51,716 nucleotides of DNA from Myxococcales bacterium (lineage in GTDB: Bacteria; Myxococcota_A; Polyangia; Haliangiales; Haliangiaceae): assembly GCA_028287115.1 (NCBI GenBank), contig JAQBQF010000046.1:1-51716 (forward strand), read 5' to 3'. Below are positions 12,443 to 23,844 of the stretch, one piece after another. The notes below the pieces were generated by a model that was not told where the DNA came from, ran no database searches, and saw nothing but the letters and a program-made list of their open reading frames with translations. Within the stretch, counting starts at the first letter, position 1. Each line of letters starts with the position of its first letter. The translations under genes were made by a program, and so were the position numbers.

Positions 12443-12832
12443 TTACAACCGGCTCGGCACGTAGTCGAGCGCGATCCAAAGAGCGCCGTGCGCGAGTGTC
12501 AGGAATGTCGCCATCCACATCGTGGCGAACATGCCTTCGATCCGGAACCACTTCCGCGACTGGAAGATCCGCACCGTCATCGCGAGCAAGAGCGTGTTGA
12601 TCAAGAGCGGCATCGCGAACGCGACCGCACCGAACGTCGCGAGGTCGAGCACGGGACGCAAGCCCCAGTACAGCGCGGTGTTGAGGACGGCGAACACGAA
12701 CGCGACCAGCGGCGTCGCCCACTTCTTGTCGAAGATGACCTTCGGATTCTTGTGTGCGGCGATCCAGAACACGCCCGTGAACACGACGAGCCGAACCGCG
12801 AGCTTGATCAAAATCGCCGTGGCTCCACTCAT
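12443..12832 (-). CDS. Small four-helix membrane protein, possibly phage-holin-4-like superfamily
   Basis: 129 aa with four hydrophobic segments at about residues 8-25, 38-56, 62-84 and 103-122, and short basic loops (HKNPKVIFDKKW; RIFQSRKWFR). The size and spacing resemble the four-TM family annotated as phage holin superfamily IV, which in most bacteria is chromosomal and not phage-linked. I see no phage genes nearby. Its role is unknown. It is divergent from the membrane protein at 13051 and shares that control region, which holds a near-perfect palindrome at 12920-12935. Confidence 0.7.
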   Translation of the reverse strand: MSGATAILIKLAVRLVVFTGVFWIAAHKNPKVIFDKKWATPLVAFVFAVLNTALYWGLRPVLDLATFGAVAFAMPLLINTLLLAMTVRIFQSRKWFRIEGMFATMWMATFLTLAHGALWIALDYVPSRL

Positions 12833-12919
12833 GCTCGGAGTCTGTCACGAGCCCGATGCGCTGCTCGCATCCCGGTTCCGGAGTGATGTGGTCCAACCAA
12901 TGATCAAGGACATAGGCAT

Positions 12920-12935
12920 GTCTCTGACCAGAGAC
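12920..12935. promoter_or_regulatory. Operator-like palindrome in a divergent intergenic region
   Basis: GTCTCTG-AC-CAGAGAC: 7-bp arms, perfectly complementary, with a 2-bp centre. It sits 87 bp upstream of the four-TM gene (minus) and 115 bp upstream of the membrane gene at 13051 (plus). A dimeric regulator site is plausible. No recognised regulator family consensus was matched. Confidence 0.35.
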
Positions 12936-13050
12936 GTTCTGAGCGCCGATCACGAGATCTATAAGCAATCTCAACTGTTTGCCAGGATACAATTGTAATC
13001 ATGTGAATACAGTCACTGGACAACTGTCAGCGATGCTTTACATTTCCAAT

Positions 13051-13524
13051 ATGGCGGACGCCATCTACTTCGCGGACCGCGCTCGACGCCACGAGAGTGC
13101 GCGGTCCCGGCGTCGGCGCGAGGAGCTGTGGATCGGCTCTACCGGCCTCGTCGCAGCGATGCTGCTGCTGCCGCTCGCGCAGTCGAGCTGGCACGGCCCC
13201 GAGGTCGCGTCGGTGCTCGCGGTCTCGGCGACCGCGCTGCTCGCCGGGCAGCGCTGGGCGATCGCGCTGGTCGTCGTCGCCGAGCTGTTGCTGCTTCCGA
13301 CCGCGTGGCCGCGCGCGTTCCTCGGCGGCATCGACCTGTGGCCCGGACGGATCGCGGCGCTCGGGGCACTGGTCGCGATCGTCCCCGGGTTGCTGTCGGT
13401 GCGGCGCGCGGCCGCGGCGCTCGTCGTCGTGACCGGCCGCCGGCGAACGAGTGTGACGTGCCGGCGATTCCACATCGGGCTCGTCGCGATCGGCGTGATC
13501 GCGCTGCTCGTGCCGCTGCTGTAG
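13051..13524 (+). CDS. Hypothetical small integral membrane protein
   Basis: About 157 aa. A basic N-terminus (ADRARRHESARSRRRREEL) precedes four hydrophobic segments, around residues 30-45, 50-66, 68-85 and 98-117, with a fifth near the C-terminus. No family is recognised. ATG 13051 (MADAIYFAD) is preferred; ATG 13033 adds six residues. The upstream 100 bp is AT-richer than the surroundings, as expected of a promoter. It converges on purL with only 3 nt between stop codons and no clear terminator there. Confidence 0.6.
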   Translation: MADAIYFADRARRHESARSRRRREELWIGSTGLVAAMLLLPLAQSSWHGPEVASVLAVSATALLAGQRWAIALVVVAELLLLPTAWPRAFLGGIDLWPGRIAALGALVAIVPGLLSVRRAAAALVVVTGRRRTSVTCRRFHIGLVAIGVIALLVPLL

Positions 13525-13527
13525 TCC

Positions 13528-16500
13528 TTAGCCGACCCAGACGCGGGCGTTGCGGAACATCCGCATCCACGGGCTGTCCTCGCCCCACTCGGCGGGATGC
13601 CAGCTGAGCTGCACCGTGCGGAACACCCGCTCGGGGTGCGGCATGATCACGGTGACGCGGCCGTCGGGTGTCGTCACCGCGGCGATGCCGCTGGGCGAGC
13701 CGTTCGGATTGGCGGGATAGCGCTCCGCGACGGTGCCACGGCCGTCGACAAAGCGCGCGGACACCAGGTGCTGCGCCTCGAGCGCCGGCAGCTGTGCGGG
13801 GCTCGCGAATTCGGCGCGACCTTCGCCGTGTGCATTCGCGATCGGGATCCGCGAGCCGACCATGTCCTTGAACAAGATCGATGGGCTGTCTTCGATCTGC
13901 AGCGTGACGAGCCGCGCCTCGAAGCGATCGCTGCGATTGCGCACGAAGCGAGGCCAGGTCGTGCGCGTCGAGGCGACGAGATCCGGTGCGAGGTCGGCGA
14001 GCATCTGGCAACCGTTACAGACGCCGAGTAGGAACGTGTCATCGCGGTCGACGAACCGGCGGATCGCGTCACGCGCGCGCTCGTTGTAGCGGAAGGTTGC
14101 GGCCCAGCCGCGGCCGGCGCCGAGCACGTCGCCGAACGAGAAGCCGCCGCATGCGATCACACCGCGCAGATCGCCGAGATCAGTGCGGCCTGTGATCAGG
14201 TCGGTCATGTGAACATCGACGGCCTCGAAGCCCGCGCGCGTGAACGCAGCGGCCATCTCGATCTGACCGTTGACGCCTTGTTCGCGGAGGATCGCAACGC
14301 GCGGGCGAGCGCCGGTCGCGATGAACGGCGCCGCGATATCGATCGCCGGATCGAACGTCAGATCGGTCGTGAGGCCAAGCGCTTGCGGATCGAGGCGCTC
14401 GGCATGCTCCTCGTCGGCGCAGCTGGCGTCGTCGCGCATCCGCGCGATCTGGTGCGTGACGTGGGACCAGCGTGCGCGGAGGTCGCGGCGGCTCGCGTCG
14501 ACGACGACCTGGCCGGCGTGCATCACGCGAATTCGCTCGCCGGGGACCGCCTGTCCGATCTTGGTGACGACACCGCCGAGGGCCGCGCGCACGTGGGCGA
14601 CGTCCGTGCTCGCGACCTCGAGAATCGCCCCGAGCTCCTCATTGAAGAGCGCATGAAACGGATCTGCGTGGAGCTGTGTGAGATCGAGCTCGAGACCGAG
14701 GCCCGCAGCAAACGCCATCTCGATCGCGGTGACGATCGCGCCGCCGTCGGAGCGATCGTGATACGCGGAGATCTTGCGCTCCGCGATCAGCTCCTGGATC
14801 GCGTCGTAGAAGTGATGCAGGCGCTTCGGATCGTCGACATCGGGAGGTGCCTCGCCGAGCTGTCCGAACACTTGCGCGAGCGCGCTCGCTCCGAGGCGCG
14901 CGTGGCCGTTGCCGAGGTCGACCAACAAGAGCTGGCGACCGCCGCCACGCAGCTCTGGCGTCACGGCGCGACGAACGTCGTTGACGGGTCCGAAGGCGGT
15001 CGCGACCAGCGTCACGGGCGAGACGACGGCGCGCGCACCGCCTTCGCCCTGCCACTGCGTCCGCATCGACATCGAGTCTTTGCCGACGGGAATCGCGATG
15101 CCGAGCGACATCGCGAGCTCGCTCGCGGCGCGCACGGCCTCGTAGAGCCGCGCGTCTTCGCCGGGGTGACCGGCGGCCGCCATCCAGTTGCACGACAGCT
15201 TGATCCGCGACAGCGGACCGATCGGTGCGGCGGCGAGGTTCGTGATCGCCTCACCGATCGCGAGGCGCGAAGCGGCGGCGGCATCGACGAGCGCGACCGG
15301 CGGACGCTCGCCGATCGACATGACTTCGCCCGCGTACGTGTCGAAGCCCGCGGTGGTCAGCGCGCAATCTGCGACCGGAACCTGGAAGCGGCCGATCATC
15401 GGATCGCGGCTGACGAGCCCGCCGACGGTTCGATCACCGATCGTGACGAGGAAGGACTTGTCGGCCACCGTCGGCAGCCCGAGCACGCGATCGAGCGCCT
15501 GCTGCACGGTGGCGCCCCCGAGATCGAGCGGTGTGTGTGTGGTCGCGATCGGTTCCGCGCGACGCGTCATCCGTGGCGGCTTGCCGAGCACGAGCTCGAG
15601 CGGGACGTCGACCGGGGGAGGTCCGCCGCGTTGATCGGTCACGGTGAGCTGGCCATCGGCGGTTGCGGTCCCGAGCTGCGCCCACGGCGCGCGCTCGCGG
15701 GCGCATAGCGCGGCGAACTCGGCGAGGCGATCCGTGCCGATCGCGAGGACGTAGCGCTCCTGGGCCTCGTTGCACCACAGCTCGAGCGGTGACAGATCGG
15801 GTTCGCCGGTCGGAATCGCGCGCAGCTCGAGCCGCGCACCGAGTCCGGCGTCGTGGACGAGCTCCGGCATCGCATTCGAGAGCCCGCCCGCACCGACGTC
15901 GTGGATCGATAGGATCGGATTTCGATCGCCCATCGCCCAGCAGCGATCGATCACCTCCTGACAGCGGCGTTCGATCTCGGCGTTGTCGCGCTGCACCGAC
16001 GCGAAGTCGAGGTCCTCGGCCGAGGCACCTTGCGCGACCGAGCTCGCCGCACCACCGCCGAGGCCGATCAGAAAGGCCGGCCCACCGAGCACGACGAGCG
16101 CGGATCCCACCGGCATCTTCAGCTTCGCGACGTCGCCCGGACGAACCGCCCCGATCCCGCCCGCGAGCATCACCGGCTTGTGATAGCCGCGCGACAGGTT
16201 CGCGCCTTCGCGGTGCTCGTAGGTTCGAAAGTAGCCGAGGATCGCGGGCCGGCCGAACTCGTTATTGAAGGCGGCGCCGCCGAGTGGACCGTCGATCATG
16301 ATGTCGAGCGCGCTCGCGATCCGCCCCGGCGAGCCGACCCAGGGCCCCTGCTCCCACGGCTCGAGCCCACCGGGCAGCCGCAGATCGGAGACCGTGAAGC
16401 CGACGAGCCCCGCTTTGGGCTTGCCGCCGCGTCCCGTGGCGCCTTCGTCGCGAAGCTCGCCGCCGGATCCAGTGGCGGCTCCGGGAAACGGCGAGATCGC

Positions 16501-17430
16501 CGTCGGATGATTGTGCGTCTCGACCTTGCCGAGAATATGGGAGGGCTCGTGATGCGCGCGATAGATCCCATCGGCATCTGGAAAGAGCCGCTCCGCCGCG
16601 TGGCCTTCGACGACCGCCGCGTTGTCCTTGTACGCGGAGAGCACGCCATCGGGCGAAGCTTGCGTCGTGCGCTTGATCCATTGGAACAGCGAGTGCTCTT
16701 GCTTGATCCCGCCGACGTAGAACTCGGCGTTGAAGATCTTGTGGCGGCAATGCTCGCTGTTCGCCTGCGCGAACATCATCAGCTCGACGTCGGTCGGATC
16801 GCGGCCGAGCTCGCGATACCGGGTCACGAGGTACTCGATCTCGTCGTCGGCGAGCGCGAGGCCGAGGCGGTTGCTCGCCTGGCGCAGCGTCGCCTGACCG
16901 TCGCTGCCGAGCTTCACGAACTGCAGCGGGCGCGGCTCTCCGGGCTCGGCGATCACCTTGGCGAGATCGGCGTCCTGCGTGAGGACACTCTCGGTCATCC
17001 GATCGGCGAGCGCGGCGCCGATCTTCGCGGCATCGAGCCCCTGCCCCGTGACGATCCATTCGAGGCCGCGCTCGATCCGCGTGATCTCATTCAGCCCGCA
17101 GACGTGCGCGATGTCCGTTGCCTTCGAGGACCACGGCGAGGTCGTGCCGATCCGCGGCGTGATCAAGAATGTGGTGGCAGCCGCGGCGCGGGTTGGCATG
17201 TCCTCGGCGCGCACCGGTACCGGTCCGTACGCGAGCATCTTTTCGAGCTGCTGCTCCTGTTCGGCAGTCAGCGGCGCGCTCGACGCGACCAGGTGCACCC
17301 ACCGCGCATCGATCGTGGCGACGCCGGGACAGACCGCCTTCGCCTTGGCGAGCGCGCTCGCTCGCTTTGCGGCGCTGAGCGCCGCGCGGCCGGGAACGAT
17401 CAGCACGCGACGCCTCGGGTCGACCAGCAT
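13528..17430 (-). CDS. purL: Phosphoribosylformylglycinamidine synthase, single-chain form
   Basis: Fourth step of purine synthesis: converts FGAR, glutamine and ATP to FGAM. At 1300 aa it is the large one-chain form (E. coli 1295 aa), with the glutaminase (PurQ-like) domain fused at the C-terminus. Seen: the linker-domain stretch [18 protein letters not shown], the synthase segments [18 protein letters not shown] and [11 protein letters not shown], and a glutaminase domain from about residue 1045 with its nucleophile in [17 protein letters not shown] and the His-Glu pair in MPHPERVFR. Last gene of the purB-purC-purL unit, separated from purC by 320 bp containing an inverted octamer element. 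Confidence 0.97.
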   Translation of the reverse strand: MLVDPRRRVLIVPGRAALSAAKRASALAKAKAVCPGVATIDARWVHLVASSAPLTAEQEQQLEKMLAYGPVPVRAEDMPTRAAAATTFLITPRIGTTSPWSSKATDIAHVCGLNEITRIERGLEWIVTGQGLDAAKIGAALADRMTESVLTQDADLAKVIAEPGEPRPLQFVKLGSDGQATLRQASNRLGLALADDEIEYLVTRYRELGRDPTDVELMMFAQANSEHCRHKIFNAEFYVGGIKQEHSLFQWIKRTTQASPDGVLSAYKDNAAVVEGHAAERLFPDADGIYRAHHEPSHILGKVETHNHPTAISPFPGAATGSGGELRDEGATGRGGKPKAGLVGFTVSDLRLPGGLEPWEQGPWVGSPGRIASALDIMIDGPLGGAAFNNEFGRPAILGYFRTYEHREGANLSRGYHKPVMLAGGIGAVRPGDVAKLKMPVGSALVVLGGPAFLIGLGGGAASSVAQGASAEDLDFASVQRDNAEIERRCQEVIDRCWAMGDRNPILSIHDVGAGGLSNAMPELVHDAGLGARLELRAIPTGEPDLSPLELWCNEAQERYVLAIGTDRLAEFAALCARERAPWAQLGTATADGQLTVTDQRGGPPPVDVPLELVLGKPPRMTRRAEPIATTHTPLDLGGATVQQALDRVLGLPTVADKSFLVTIGDRTVGGLVSRDPMIGRFQVPVADCALTTAGFDTYAGEVMSIGERPPVALVDAAAASRLAIGEAITNLAAAPIGPLSRIKLSCNWMAAAGHPGEDARLYEAVRAASELAMSLGIAIPVGKDSMSMRTQWQGEGGARAVVSPVTLVATAFGPVNDVRRAVTPELRGGGRQLLLVDLGNGHARLGASALAQVFGQLGEAPPDVDDPKRLHHFYDAIQELIAERKISAYHDRSDGGAIVTAIEMAFAAGLGLELDLTQLHADPFHALFNEELGAILEVASTDVAHVRAALGGVVTKIGQAVPGERIRVMHAGQVVVDASRRDLRARWSHVTHQIARMRDDASCADEEHAERLDPQALGLTTDLTFDPAIDIAAPFIATGARPRVAILREQGVNGQIEMAAAFTRAGFEAVDVHMTDLITGRTDLGDLRGVIACGGFSFGDVLGAGRGWAATFRYNERARDAIRRFVDRDDTFLLGVCNGCQMLADLAPDLVASTRTTWPRFVRNRSDRFEARLVTLQIEDSPSILFKDMVGSRIPIANAHGEGRAEFASPAQLPALEAQHLVSARFVDGRGTVAERYPANPNGSPSGIAAVTTPDGRVTVIMPHPERVFRTVQLSWHPAEWGEDSPWMRMFRNARVWVG

Positions 17431-17750
17431 GGGCGGATCTGCGACTCAACAGCAGCGCGTCTGCGCGGCAGGTAAGCGACGGAGCTCGGAGCGGAACCGC
17501 AAAGCCGCAAAGCCGCAAAGCTCGAACAGGAGAGAGCACCCTGGATCGACGTCTCCGATTCAGGTTGCGTCTGTGCGTCGTTGCGGTTCTCCGCCAGATG
17601 GTTCTGTGCCGGCCACGATGTGTTCCGAGCTCGATCCCGAACGAGCCGCCGTGGTCGCGATCCCGCTGCGGTCGGGCGCGCAGAGGAACCTTTGCGGCTC
17701 CAGCGAGCTTCGCGGCTGCGCTTGGCCGCGCGCGATAACCCAGTCATCAG
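17431..17750. repeat. purC-purL gap holding inverted octamer-repeat element, locus B
   Basis: The 320-bp space between purC and purL holds no credible gene. At 17497-17520 the octamer CCGCAAAG is repeated three times in tandem. The inverted counterpart, CTTTGCGGCT followed by AGCTTCGCGGC, is at about 17690-17715, and a partial copy (GTTGCGGTTCTCCGCC) lies at about 17579-17594. This is a diverged member of the family seen at four other places in the window. It lies inside the pur operon, so it would be part of the transcript. Confidence 0.6.
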
Positions 17751-18740
17751 TCAGGACGCTCCCAGCGCGGCCGCGATCCGGGCGACCGGCTCGCGCGTGT
17801 CGGGCACGAACGTCTTGCCGGTGACTTGCTCGTAGCTCGCGATGTAGCGCCTGGCCGCTTCGAGGCGGACTTCGTCCGGCATCACCGGTGGTTCGCCGTC
17901 GCCGGTCCACTTCGCTTCGGTCGCGAGCCAGCGCCGCACGTATTCTTTGTCGAGGCTGCGCGGCTCTTCGCCCGCGGCGAGGCGAGCCTCGTAGTCGTCG
18001 GCGTACCAGTAGCGCGAAGAGTCGGGCGTGTGAATCTCGTCGATCAGCACGATCTCGCCGTCGCGCAGGCCCATCTCGTACTTGGTGTCGGCGAGGATCA
18101 GCCCCTGTTTCGCCGCGTGCGCCTGCCCTGCCGCGAAGAGCGCCTCGGCGATCGCAGCCGCTCGATCGAAGATCGCTGGATCGATCCGGCCCATCGCGAG
18201 GAGCTCGGCGCGCGATACGGAGATGTCGTGGTCGCCCTTCTGCGCCTTCGTCGATGGCGTCAGGATCGGCTGCGGCAGGCGCTGGTTCTTCTTCATGCCG
18301 CTCGGCAAGGCATGTCCGCAGAACGTGCGATCGCCCTTCTCGTACGCCTTCCAGATAGAGGTCGAGGTCACGCCCGTCAGGTACGCGCGCATCACGAGCT
18401 CGACGGGCAGCGGATCGCACTCGCGCGCGATCATCACGTTGGGATCGGGCACGCGAAGCATGTGATTCGGTGCGATGCCCTTCGTGTGCTCGAACCAGAA
18501 CGTCGCGAGCTGGTTTAGGACCTGGCCCTTCGACGGAATCGTCCCGACGACCGCATCGAAGGCGCTCAGCCGATCGGTGACGACGATGATCCGCTCGCCG
18601 CGTTCGCTGTCGATGTAGCAATCGCGGACCTTGCCGTCGTAACGCTCGAGCGCGCGGCCGCCGATCTTGCTCCACGGCGTCTGGGACAGCGTGTGCGAGA
18701 GTTGCGCGCGCAAGGCCTTGTCGAGATCCGGCGTGGTCAT
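17751..18740 (-). CDS. purC: SAICAR synthase
   Basis: Phosphoribosylaminoimidazole-succinocarboxamide synthase: joins CAIR and aspartate using ATP. 329 aa from ATG 18740 ([14 protein letters not shown]), the longer class closer in length to the yeast enzyme than to the 237-aa E. coli form. Seen: the P-loop-like GKVRDCYID near the start, [18 protein letters not shown], and the signature [11 protein letters not shown] followed by [19 protein letters not shown]. The start codon overlaps the purB stop (ATGA), showing translational coupling. A further in-frame Met at 18812 would lie inside purB and is not supported. Confidence 0.97.
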   Translation of the reverse strand: MTTPDLDKALRAQLSHTLSQTPWSKIGGRALERYDGKVRDCYIDSERGERIIVVTDRLSAFDAVVGTIPSKGQVLNQLATFWFEHTKGIAPNHMLRVPDPNVMIARECDPLPVELVMRAYLTGVTSTSIWKAYEKGDRTFCGHALPSGMKKNQRLPQPILTPSTKAQKGDHDISVSRAELLAMGRIDPAIFDRAAAIAEALFAAGQAHAAKQGLILADTKYEMGLRDGEIVLIDEIHTPDSSRYWYADDYEARLAAGEEPRSLDKEYVRRWLATEAKWTGDGEPPVMPDEVRLEAARRYIASYEQVTGKTFVPDTREPVARIAAALGAS

Positions 18741-20077
18741 CGGGCTCCGCCTCCGAGTGCGCGATCGAGGATCTCCGGCGCGTGCCGGAGGTGATGAACG
18801 AGATCGAAGCAATTGTCGAGCTGCGCACCGTCAAGCCGTGCCGCGACGTCGGGATCCGTGCCGAGCAGCTCGCGGAACCGGCCCGGCGTCGCACCGGTGT
18901 GGCCCGCTGCGGCAGACTCGGAGATCGCCGCGAGCGCCGCGCGCTGGACCATCTCGTATGCCTTCTGCCTCGGCAGCCCCGTCTTGACGAGCGCGAGCAT
19001 CACGGCCTCTGAGAAGAACAGGCCGCCGGTCTTATCGAGGTTCGCCTTCATCCGGCTCGCGTGGATGACCAGTCCTTTGACGAGACCGGTCGCGCGCGCG
19101 CACATGAAGTCGGCGAGGATCGTCGCATCGGGCAGCGCGACGCGCTCGACGCTCGAGTGCGAGATGTCTCGTTCGTGCCACAGCGCGACGTCTTCGAGCC
19201 CCGCCTGCGCGTAGCTGCGCAAAAGGCGCGCGAGCCCGGTCAGGTTCTCGCTGAGGATCGGATTCTTCTTGTGCGGCATCGCGGAGCTGCCCTTTTGGCC
19301 GGCTCCGAAACCTTCTTCCGCTTCGCCGACCTCGGTGCGCTGCCAGTGCCGGACGCCGAGCGCGATCTGCTCGATCGCGGTGCCGAGTAGCGCGAGCGCG
19401 CACAATACTTCGGCATGCCGATCGCGCGCGACGATCTGCGTCGCGACGGTCTCCGGCTCGAGCCCGAGCTTGCCAAGGGCGACGCGCTCGATCTCGGGAT
19501 CCAGGTTGCCGTACACGCCGACCGCGCCGGCGACCTTGCCAACCGCGATCGAGTGCCGCGCGCGGATCAGGCGGCTCGACGCGCGCAGCACCTCGGCGTG
19601 CCACCGCGCGAACACGAGCCCGGCGGTGATCGGCTCGGCGTGAATGCCGTGCGAGCGCCCGATCGTCGGGGTCGTCGCGTGCTCGCGAGCGCGCTGCGCG
19701 AGCGCCTGGGCGAGCTCGAGGACGCCGCCGATGATCTTCTCGAGTGCGCGCCCGGTCTGGATCGCGGTCGCGGTGTCGAGCACATCCGAGGACGTCATCC
19801 CGAGATGAAGCCAGCGCGCAGGCTCACCGGCGAGCTCTTCGACGTGCGTCAGAAACGCGATGACGTCGTGCCGCGTGGTCTGTTCGATCTCGAGGATACG
19901 CTCTGGATCGAGCTTGCCGGCCGCCGCCTCGCGGATCTTCTGCGAGGTTCCCGCCGGAACCGTGCCGGCGGTCTCCATCGCCTCGCATACGGCGAGCTCG
20001 ATCTGGAGCCACAGCTCGAAGCGGTACTTGTCATCCCACAGCGCCGCGAGCTCGGGTCGACTGTACCGGCCAATCAT
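18737..20077 (-). CDS. purB: Adenylosuccinate lyase
   Basis: Two reactions of purine synthesis: fumarate removal from SAICAR and from adenylosuccinate. 446 aa, similar to the Bacillus and Thermotoga enzymes. Seen: [12 protein letters not shown] near residue 95, the catalytic His region [14 protein letters not shown], and the superfamily signature [12 protein letters not shown] at about residue 265. First gene of the purB-purC-purL unit; its stop overlaps the purC start by 4 nt. The 148 bp upstream, to the small protein at 20226, shows no feature I can name. Confidence 0.97.
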   Translation of the reverse strand: MIGRYSRPELAALWDDKYRFELWLQIELAVCEAMETAGTVPAGTSQKIREAAAGKLDPERILEIEQTTRHDVIAFLTHVEELAGEPARWLHLGMTSSDVLDTATAIQTGRALEKIIGGVLELAQALAQRAREHATTPTIGRSHGIHAEPITAGLVFARWHAEVLRASSRLIRARHSIAVGKVAGAVGVYGNLDPEIERVALGKLGLEPETVATQIVARDRHAEVLCALALLGTAIEQIALGVRHWQRTEVGEAEEGFGAGQKGSSAMPHKKNPILSENLTGLARLLRSYAQAGLEDVALWHERDISHSSVERVALPDATILADFMCARATGLVKGLVIHASRMKANLDKTGGLFFSEAVMLALVKTGLPRQKAYEMVQRAALAAISESAAAGHTGATPGRFRELLGTDPDVAARLDGAQLDNCFDLVHHLRHAPEILDRALGGGAR

Positions 20078-20225
20078 GCGGCGACTTTTACCACATGGGC
20101 CGAGAATGGATCGTGCCAGCGGACGCTGGGAGCGGGCATGGCCTGGCCCCTACCCGATCGGCCGTGGAACCCGGCAGAACGTACCGGAACTGTTCAGCGA
20201 CCTAGAGCTTGGTGCGCCGTCTGGA

Positions 20226-20657
20226 TCAGCGACCAAGAAACCACACGCAGAGCGCGATCGCACAAGCGACGATCAGCGAGACGCATCCCCAGATCACGTA
20301 GTCGCGCGCGTGCCGGCCGCGCACCTCGGAAGGGTCGCGCGGTGGTGCGAGATAGCCGAGGTTCTGCGGCTGCGCGTCTTTCAGCCGACTCACCTCCGAG
20401 ATCGCCCGCATCTTCACTTGATGCACTTTGTGGACGCCGGGAATCCTCTGCTCACCCGAGGTGCCGCCGAGATCTGCGGGCGTCTTCATCGAGATGACTT
20501 GGAGAGGTCCACTCTGCTGGACCATCTGCTGCTTCGGGACGCGCCCCGAATCGTAGATCGCCGTCCTCACGCTCTCGCTCGGATCGTAGTCCGAGGCCGG
20601 CACCTTCGGCGGAAGCGGCGGTGGCCGACCCGTTGGCTGTTTCGCTCGTTTGGTCAT
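20226..20657 (-). CDS. Small C-terminally anchored protein of unknown function
   Basis: 143 aa. A proline-rich cytoplasmic N-terminus ([19 protein letters not shown]) and a polar middle lead to a single hydrophobic segment at the C-terminus ([20 protein letters not shown]), as in tail-anchored proteins. No family is recognised. Its ATG overlaps the dut stop (ATGA), so it is co-translated with dut. Nothing ties it biochemically to nucleotide metabolism. Confidence 0.7.
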   Translation of the reverse strand: MTKRAKQPTGRPPPLPPKVPASDYDPSESVRTAIYDSGRVPKQQMVQQSGPLQVISMKTPADLGGTSGEQRIPGVHKVHQVKMRAISEVSRLKDAQPQNLGYLAPPRDPSEVRGRHARDYVIWGCVSLIVACAIALCVWFLGR

Positions 20658-21103
20658 TTGCCGGTCGACCCGAACCCGCCGGCTCCGCGCGCCGTTTCAC
20701 CGAGGATGTCGACTTCGACGAGCTCCGCTTGCACCACCGGCGCGATCACGAGCTGCGCGATGCGCTGCTTCGGTGAGATCGTGACCGTCGTCAGCCCGTG
20801 ATTGATCAACAGCACGATGATCTCGCCGCGATAATCCGCATCGATCGTACCGGGCGAATTGACGAGCGTCACACCGTGCTCGCGGGCGAGACCCGAGCGG
20901 GGCCTCACCTGCGCTTCGAAGTTCGGCGGAAGCGCGATCGCGAGACCGGTCCCGACCGCGGCGCGATCGTGAGGGGCGAGGTCGATTGGAGCATCGATCG
21001 CGGCGCACAGATCGAGCCCCGCGGCTTGCGAGCTCATGTACTTCGGGAGAATCGCATCCGGCCGCAACCTCCGGATCTGCAGACGCGGAGTCATCGATCT
21101 CAT
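20654..21103 (-). CDS. dut: dUTP pyrophosphatase (dUTPase)
   Basis: Hydrolyses dUTP to dUMP, limiting uracil in DNA and supplying dTMP synthesis; a homotrimer in this family. About 149 aa. Motifs in order: AGLDLCAA (1), RPRSGLA (2), [14 protein letters not shown] (3), QRIAQLVI (4) and the C-terminal GAGGFGSTG (5), which closes over the active site. Starts at 21103 (MRSMTPRL, with GGGG a few bases upstream) and 21094 are both possible; the upstream frame to 21205 has no family similarity. It follows pnp in the conserved order but is separated from it by the 365-bp gap with locus C. Confidence 0.95.
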   Translation of the reverse strand: MRSMTPRLQIRRLRPDAILPKYMSSQAAGLDLCAAIDAPIDLAPHDRAAVGTGLAIALPPNFEAQVRPRSGLAREHGVTLVNSPGTIDADYRGEIIVLLINHGLTTVTISPKQRIAQLVIAPVVQAELVEVDILGETARGAGGFGSTGK

Positions 21104-21468
21104 CGTACCCCGAGACACCGGCAAGGTGCAGTGTGCGCGATCCTCGGTGTTCGCCCGAGAGCGCCGGTGCACGCCAGACGTGCCGGGAGTCGCACGCTCA
21201 CGCACGACCGAACCGGCCGATCCCGGACCGCATCGCGCAATTGCCGCGACAGATCCTCGCGCGGATCGAGGCCGGCAAACGGTCCGGGCGGTGACTCACC
21301 GCCGAGGCGCCACGGGTCGGACAAAGAACACGCTGTCGAGCGGGAGGTTCCGTTTCGGCCCTGCGAGCCGAGCAGGCCTCGTCACACGCACCTGATCTTC
21401 CTCTGACCTCGGCGCCGTGGCGCCTCGGCGGTTGATCCGGATCCGCGGACGGCGCCGGCGCGACGCGC
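21104..21468. repeat. pnp-dut gap holding inverted octamer-repeat element, locus C
   Basis: The gap holds no credible gene. ACCGCCGAGGCGCCACGG at 21298-21315 has a perfect 18-bp inverted copy at 21415-21432, 99 bp later. The sequence next to the right arm (CTCTGACCTCGG, inverted CCGAGGTCAGAG) matches the inner flank of loci D and E, so the conserved unit extends past the octamers. Outside the right arm, GGTTGATCCGGATCCG resembles the flank of locus D. Folded as RNA, this would give a long GC-rich stem between the pnp and dut coding regions. Confidence 0.75.
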
Positions 21469-23592
21469 TCAGATCACGAAGTTGTGGACTTCTTCGGGAG
21501 CGGGGTTCGCGTCGAGCGCTTCGCGGCGCGACAGACGGATCTTGCCGTCACGATCGACCTTGATGCACTTGACGATGACCTCGTCACCTTCGGAGAGCAC
21601 GTCTTCGACCGAGCGGATCCGCTCCTTGGCGACTTCCGAGATGTGCAGGAGACCGTCGGTGCCCGGCATGATCTCGACGAACGCACCGATCTCGACGATC
21701 TTCTTGACGATGCCATTATAGAACAGGCCGACCTCGGGCTCCATCGTGAGGCCCGAGATGAGTGCCTGCGCTTGCTCGATCGCCTTGGCATTCGCCGATG
21801 CGATCGACACGGTGCCGTTGTCGTTGATGTCGATCTGGGCGCCCGTCTGCTCCTGGATCGCGCGGATTGTCTTGCCACCGGGTCCGATGATGTCGCGGAC
21901 CTTGTCCGGCTTGATCACCATGGTCACGATGCGCGGCGCGTAGATCGAGACTTCGTCGCGAGGCGAGCTGATCGCTGCATCCATCTTCTCGAGGATGTGA
22001 ATGCGACCGCGCTTGGCCTGCTCGAGAGCGGCCTCGAGGATCTGGCGGGTCAGGCCGTCGACCTTGATGTCCATCTGCAGCGCGCAGATGCCACGGCGCG
22101 TCCCGGTGACCTTGAAGTCCATGTCGCCGAGGTGATCTTCGTCGCCGAGAATGTCGGACAGGATGACGTAGTCGTCACCTTCCTTCATGAGACCCATCGC
22201 GATGCCGGCGACCGGCGACTTCGTCGGCACGCCGGCGTCCATCAGAGCGAGCGATCCGCCGCACACCGAGGCCATCGACGAGGAGCCGTTGCTCTCGAGG
22301 ATGTCCGACACGACGCGAATCGTGTACGGGAAGTCTTCGTAGATCGGCACGATCGCTTCGACCGAGCGCTCCGCGAGGAAGCCGTGGCCGACTTCGCGGC
22401 GCGACTGGCCGCGCAGAGGCTTGACCTCACCCGTCGAGAACGGCGGGAAGTTGTAGTCCATGTAGAACGTCTTCTTGCGATCGCCGAGCAGCGTGTCGAG
22501 CTTCTTCTCGTCGTACTTCGTGCCGAGCGTGACCGCGACGAGCGCTTGCGTCTCACCGCGCTGGAACAGCGCCGAGCCGTGCGCGCGAGGCAGGACGTTG
22601 GTCTCGATCGAGATGTTGCGAATCTCGTCCGGGGCACGACCGTCGATGCGGGTGCGCGTCGATAGCGTGTGACCGCGCGCCCACTTCTTCTGGAGCTTGC
22701 CGAACGCGGCGTCGATATCTTTGTTCTTGCCGTGCCACTGCTGGCCTTCACCACCGAGCGTGGTGACGAGCTCGGACTTGAGTGCGCTAACGGCGGCGCC
22801 GCGCTTCTTCTTGTCCTTGGTCGTCATCGCCTCTTTCAGGCGATCCCACGCGGTCTCCTTGACGCGCGCTGCGAGCGCTTCGTCGGCGACCGGTGCCGTG
22901 AAGGGGCGCTTCTCCTTACCGTTCGCGGCGCGGAGGCGCTCCTGGAGCTCGATCAGCGGCTGGACGGCGGCGTGAGCGAACAAGAGGGCGTCGATGACGG
23001 TGTCCTCCTGGAGCTCCTTCATCTCGCCTTCGACCATCATGATCGCGTCCTTGCTGGCCGCGACGATGATGTCCATGTCCGACTTCTCGCGCTCGGAGAA
23101 CGTCGGGTTCGCGACGAACTGACCGTCGATGCGACCGACGCGAACGCCCGCGAGCGGGCCCCCCCATACGAGGTCGGAGACGTGCAGCGCCGCGGAGGCG
23201 CCGGTCATCGCGAGCACGTCGGTCGGGTTCTCTTTGTCGAACGACACGACGCTCGCGATGATCTGCGTGTCGATGAACCAGCCCTTCGGGAACAGCGGAC
23301 GAACGGGACGATCCATCAGGCGACAGATCAAGATCTCTTCGTTGGTCGTGCGGCCTTCGCGGCGGAAGAAGCTGCCGGGAATCTTGCCGGACGAGTAGAA
23401 GTTCTCGCGGTACTCGCAGGTCAGCGGCATGAAGTCGATATCGCGCGGCTGCGACGAGCCAGCGGCGGTGACGAGCACCATGCTGTCTCCACAACGCACG
23501 ACGACCGAACCGCCGGCCTGCTTGGCCCACTTACCGGTCTCAATAATGATCTCTTTGCCGCCGACAATGGCGGACTCACGAACGAATGGCAT
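21469..23592 (-). CDS. pnp: Polyribonucleotide nucleotidyltransferase (PNPase)
   Basis: Phosphorolytic 3'-5' exoribonuclease acting in RNA turnover; a trimer in this family. 707 aa, the usual length. Two RNase PH-like domains are followed by a KH domain ([20 protein letters not shown], near residue 565) and an S1 domain ([20 protein letters not shown]). Catalytic-site markers are present in the second core ([16 protein letters not shown]). The start at 23592 has a good ribosome-binding site, AAAGGA, about 6 nt upstream. A short hairpin (GGCCA ... TGGCC, 23622-23638) lies in its leader; a leader hairpin takes part in E. coli pnp control, but equivalence is inference. Confidence 0.97.
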   Translation of the reverse strand: MPFVRESAIVGGKEIIIETGKWAKQAGGSVVVRCGDSMVLVTAAGSSQPRDIDFMPLTCEYRENFYSSGKIPGSFFRREGRTTNEEILICRLMDRPVRPLFPKGWFIDTQIIASVVSFDKENPTDVLAMTGASAALHVSDLVWGGPLAGVRVGRIDGQFVANPTFSEREKSDMDIIVAASKDAIMMVEGEMKELQEDTVIDALLFAHAAVQPLIELQERLRAANGKEKRPFTAPVADEALAARVKETAWDRLKEAMTTKDKKKRGAAVSALKSELVTTLGGEGQQWHGKNKDIDAAFGKLQKKWARGHTLSTRTRIDGRAPDEIRNISIETNVLPRAHGSALFQRGETQALVAVTLGTKYDEKKLDTLLGDRKKTFYMDYNFPPFSTGEVKPLRGQSRREVGHGFLAERSVEAIVPIYEDFPYTIRVVSDILESNGSSSMASVCGGSLALMDAGVPTKSPVAGIAMGLMKEGDDYVILSDILGDEDHLGDMDFKVTGTRRGICALQMDIKVDGLTRQILEAALEQAKRGRIHILEKMDAAISSPRDEVSIYAPRIVTMVIKPDKVRDIIGPGGKTIRAIQEQTGAQIDINDNGTVSIASANAKAIEQAQALISGLTMEPEVGLFYNGIVKKIVEIGAFVEIMPGTDGLLHISEVAKERIRSVEDVLSEGDEVIVKCIKVDRDGKIRLSRREALDANPAPEEVHNFVI

Positions 23593-23844
23593 ACGTGTCC
23601 TTTTAGAAAGTCACGTCGCCGGGCCAGCTCGCTTGGCCTGAACCCTCGGTCCAAATCCTCGAACACATCTCGAGGAGCTCGACTGAACGATCAAACCAGT
23701 GCGATCTCTGAATTCCTGCGACGCTACGCTGGGTTGTTACGGCGGGCGTTATGGCACACCCGCTCCCGAAAGCCAAGGGTCGGCCCCTGGCCGGAAAACC
23801 CCTGAACGGACCCGCTCACGTGTTAGCGTTTTGACGGCCCAATT

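Noticed and set aside
12443..12832. A prophage, because the small four-TM protein resembles a holin-4 family.
   Set aside because: No other phage genes or attachment repeats are nearby, and this family is mostly chromosomal.
14209..17475. Two long plus-strand frames (499 and 481 aa) opposite purL.
   Set aside because: They are shadows of purL: no recognisable motifs, and Asp/Arg/His-biased composition.
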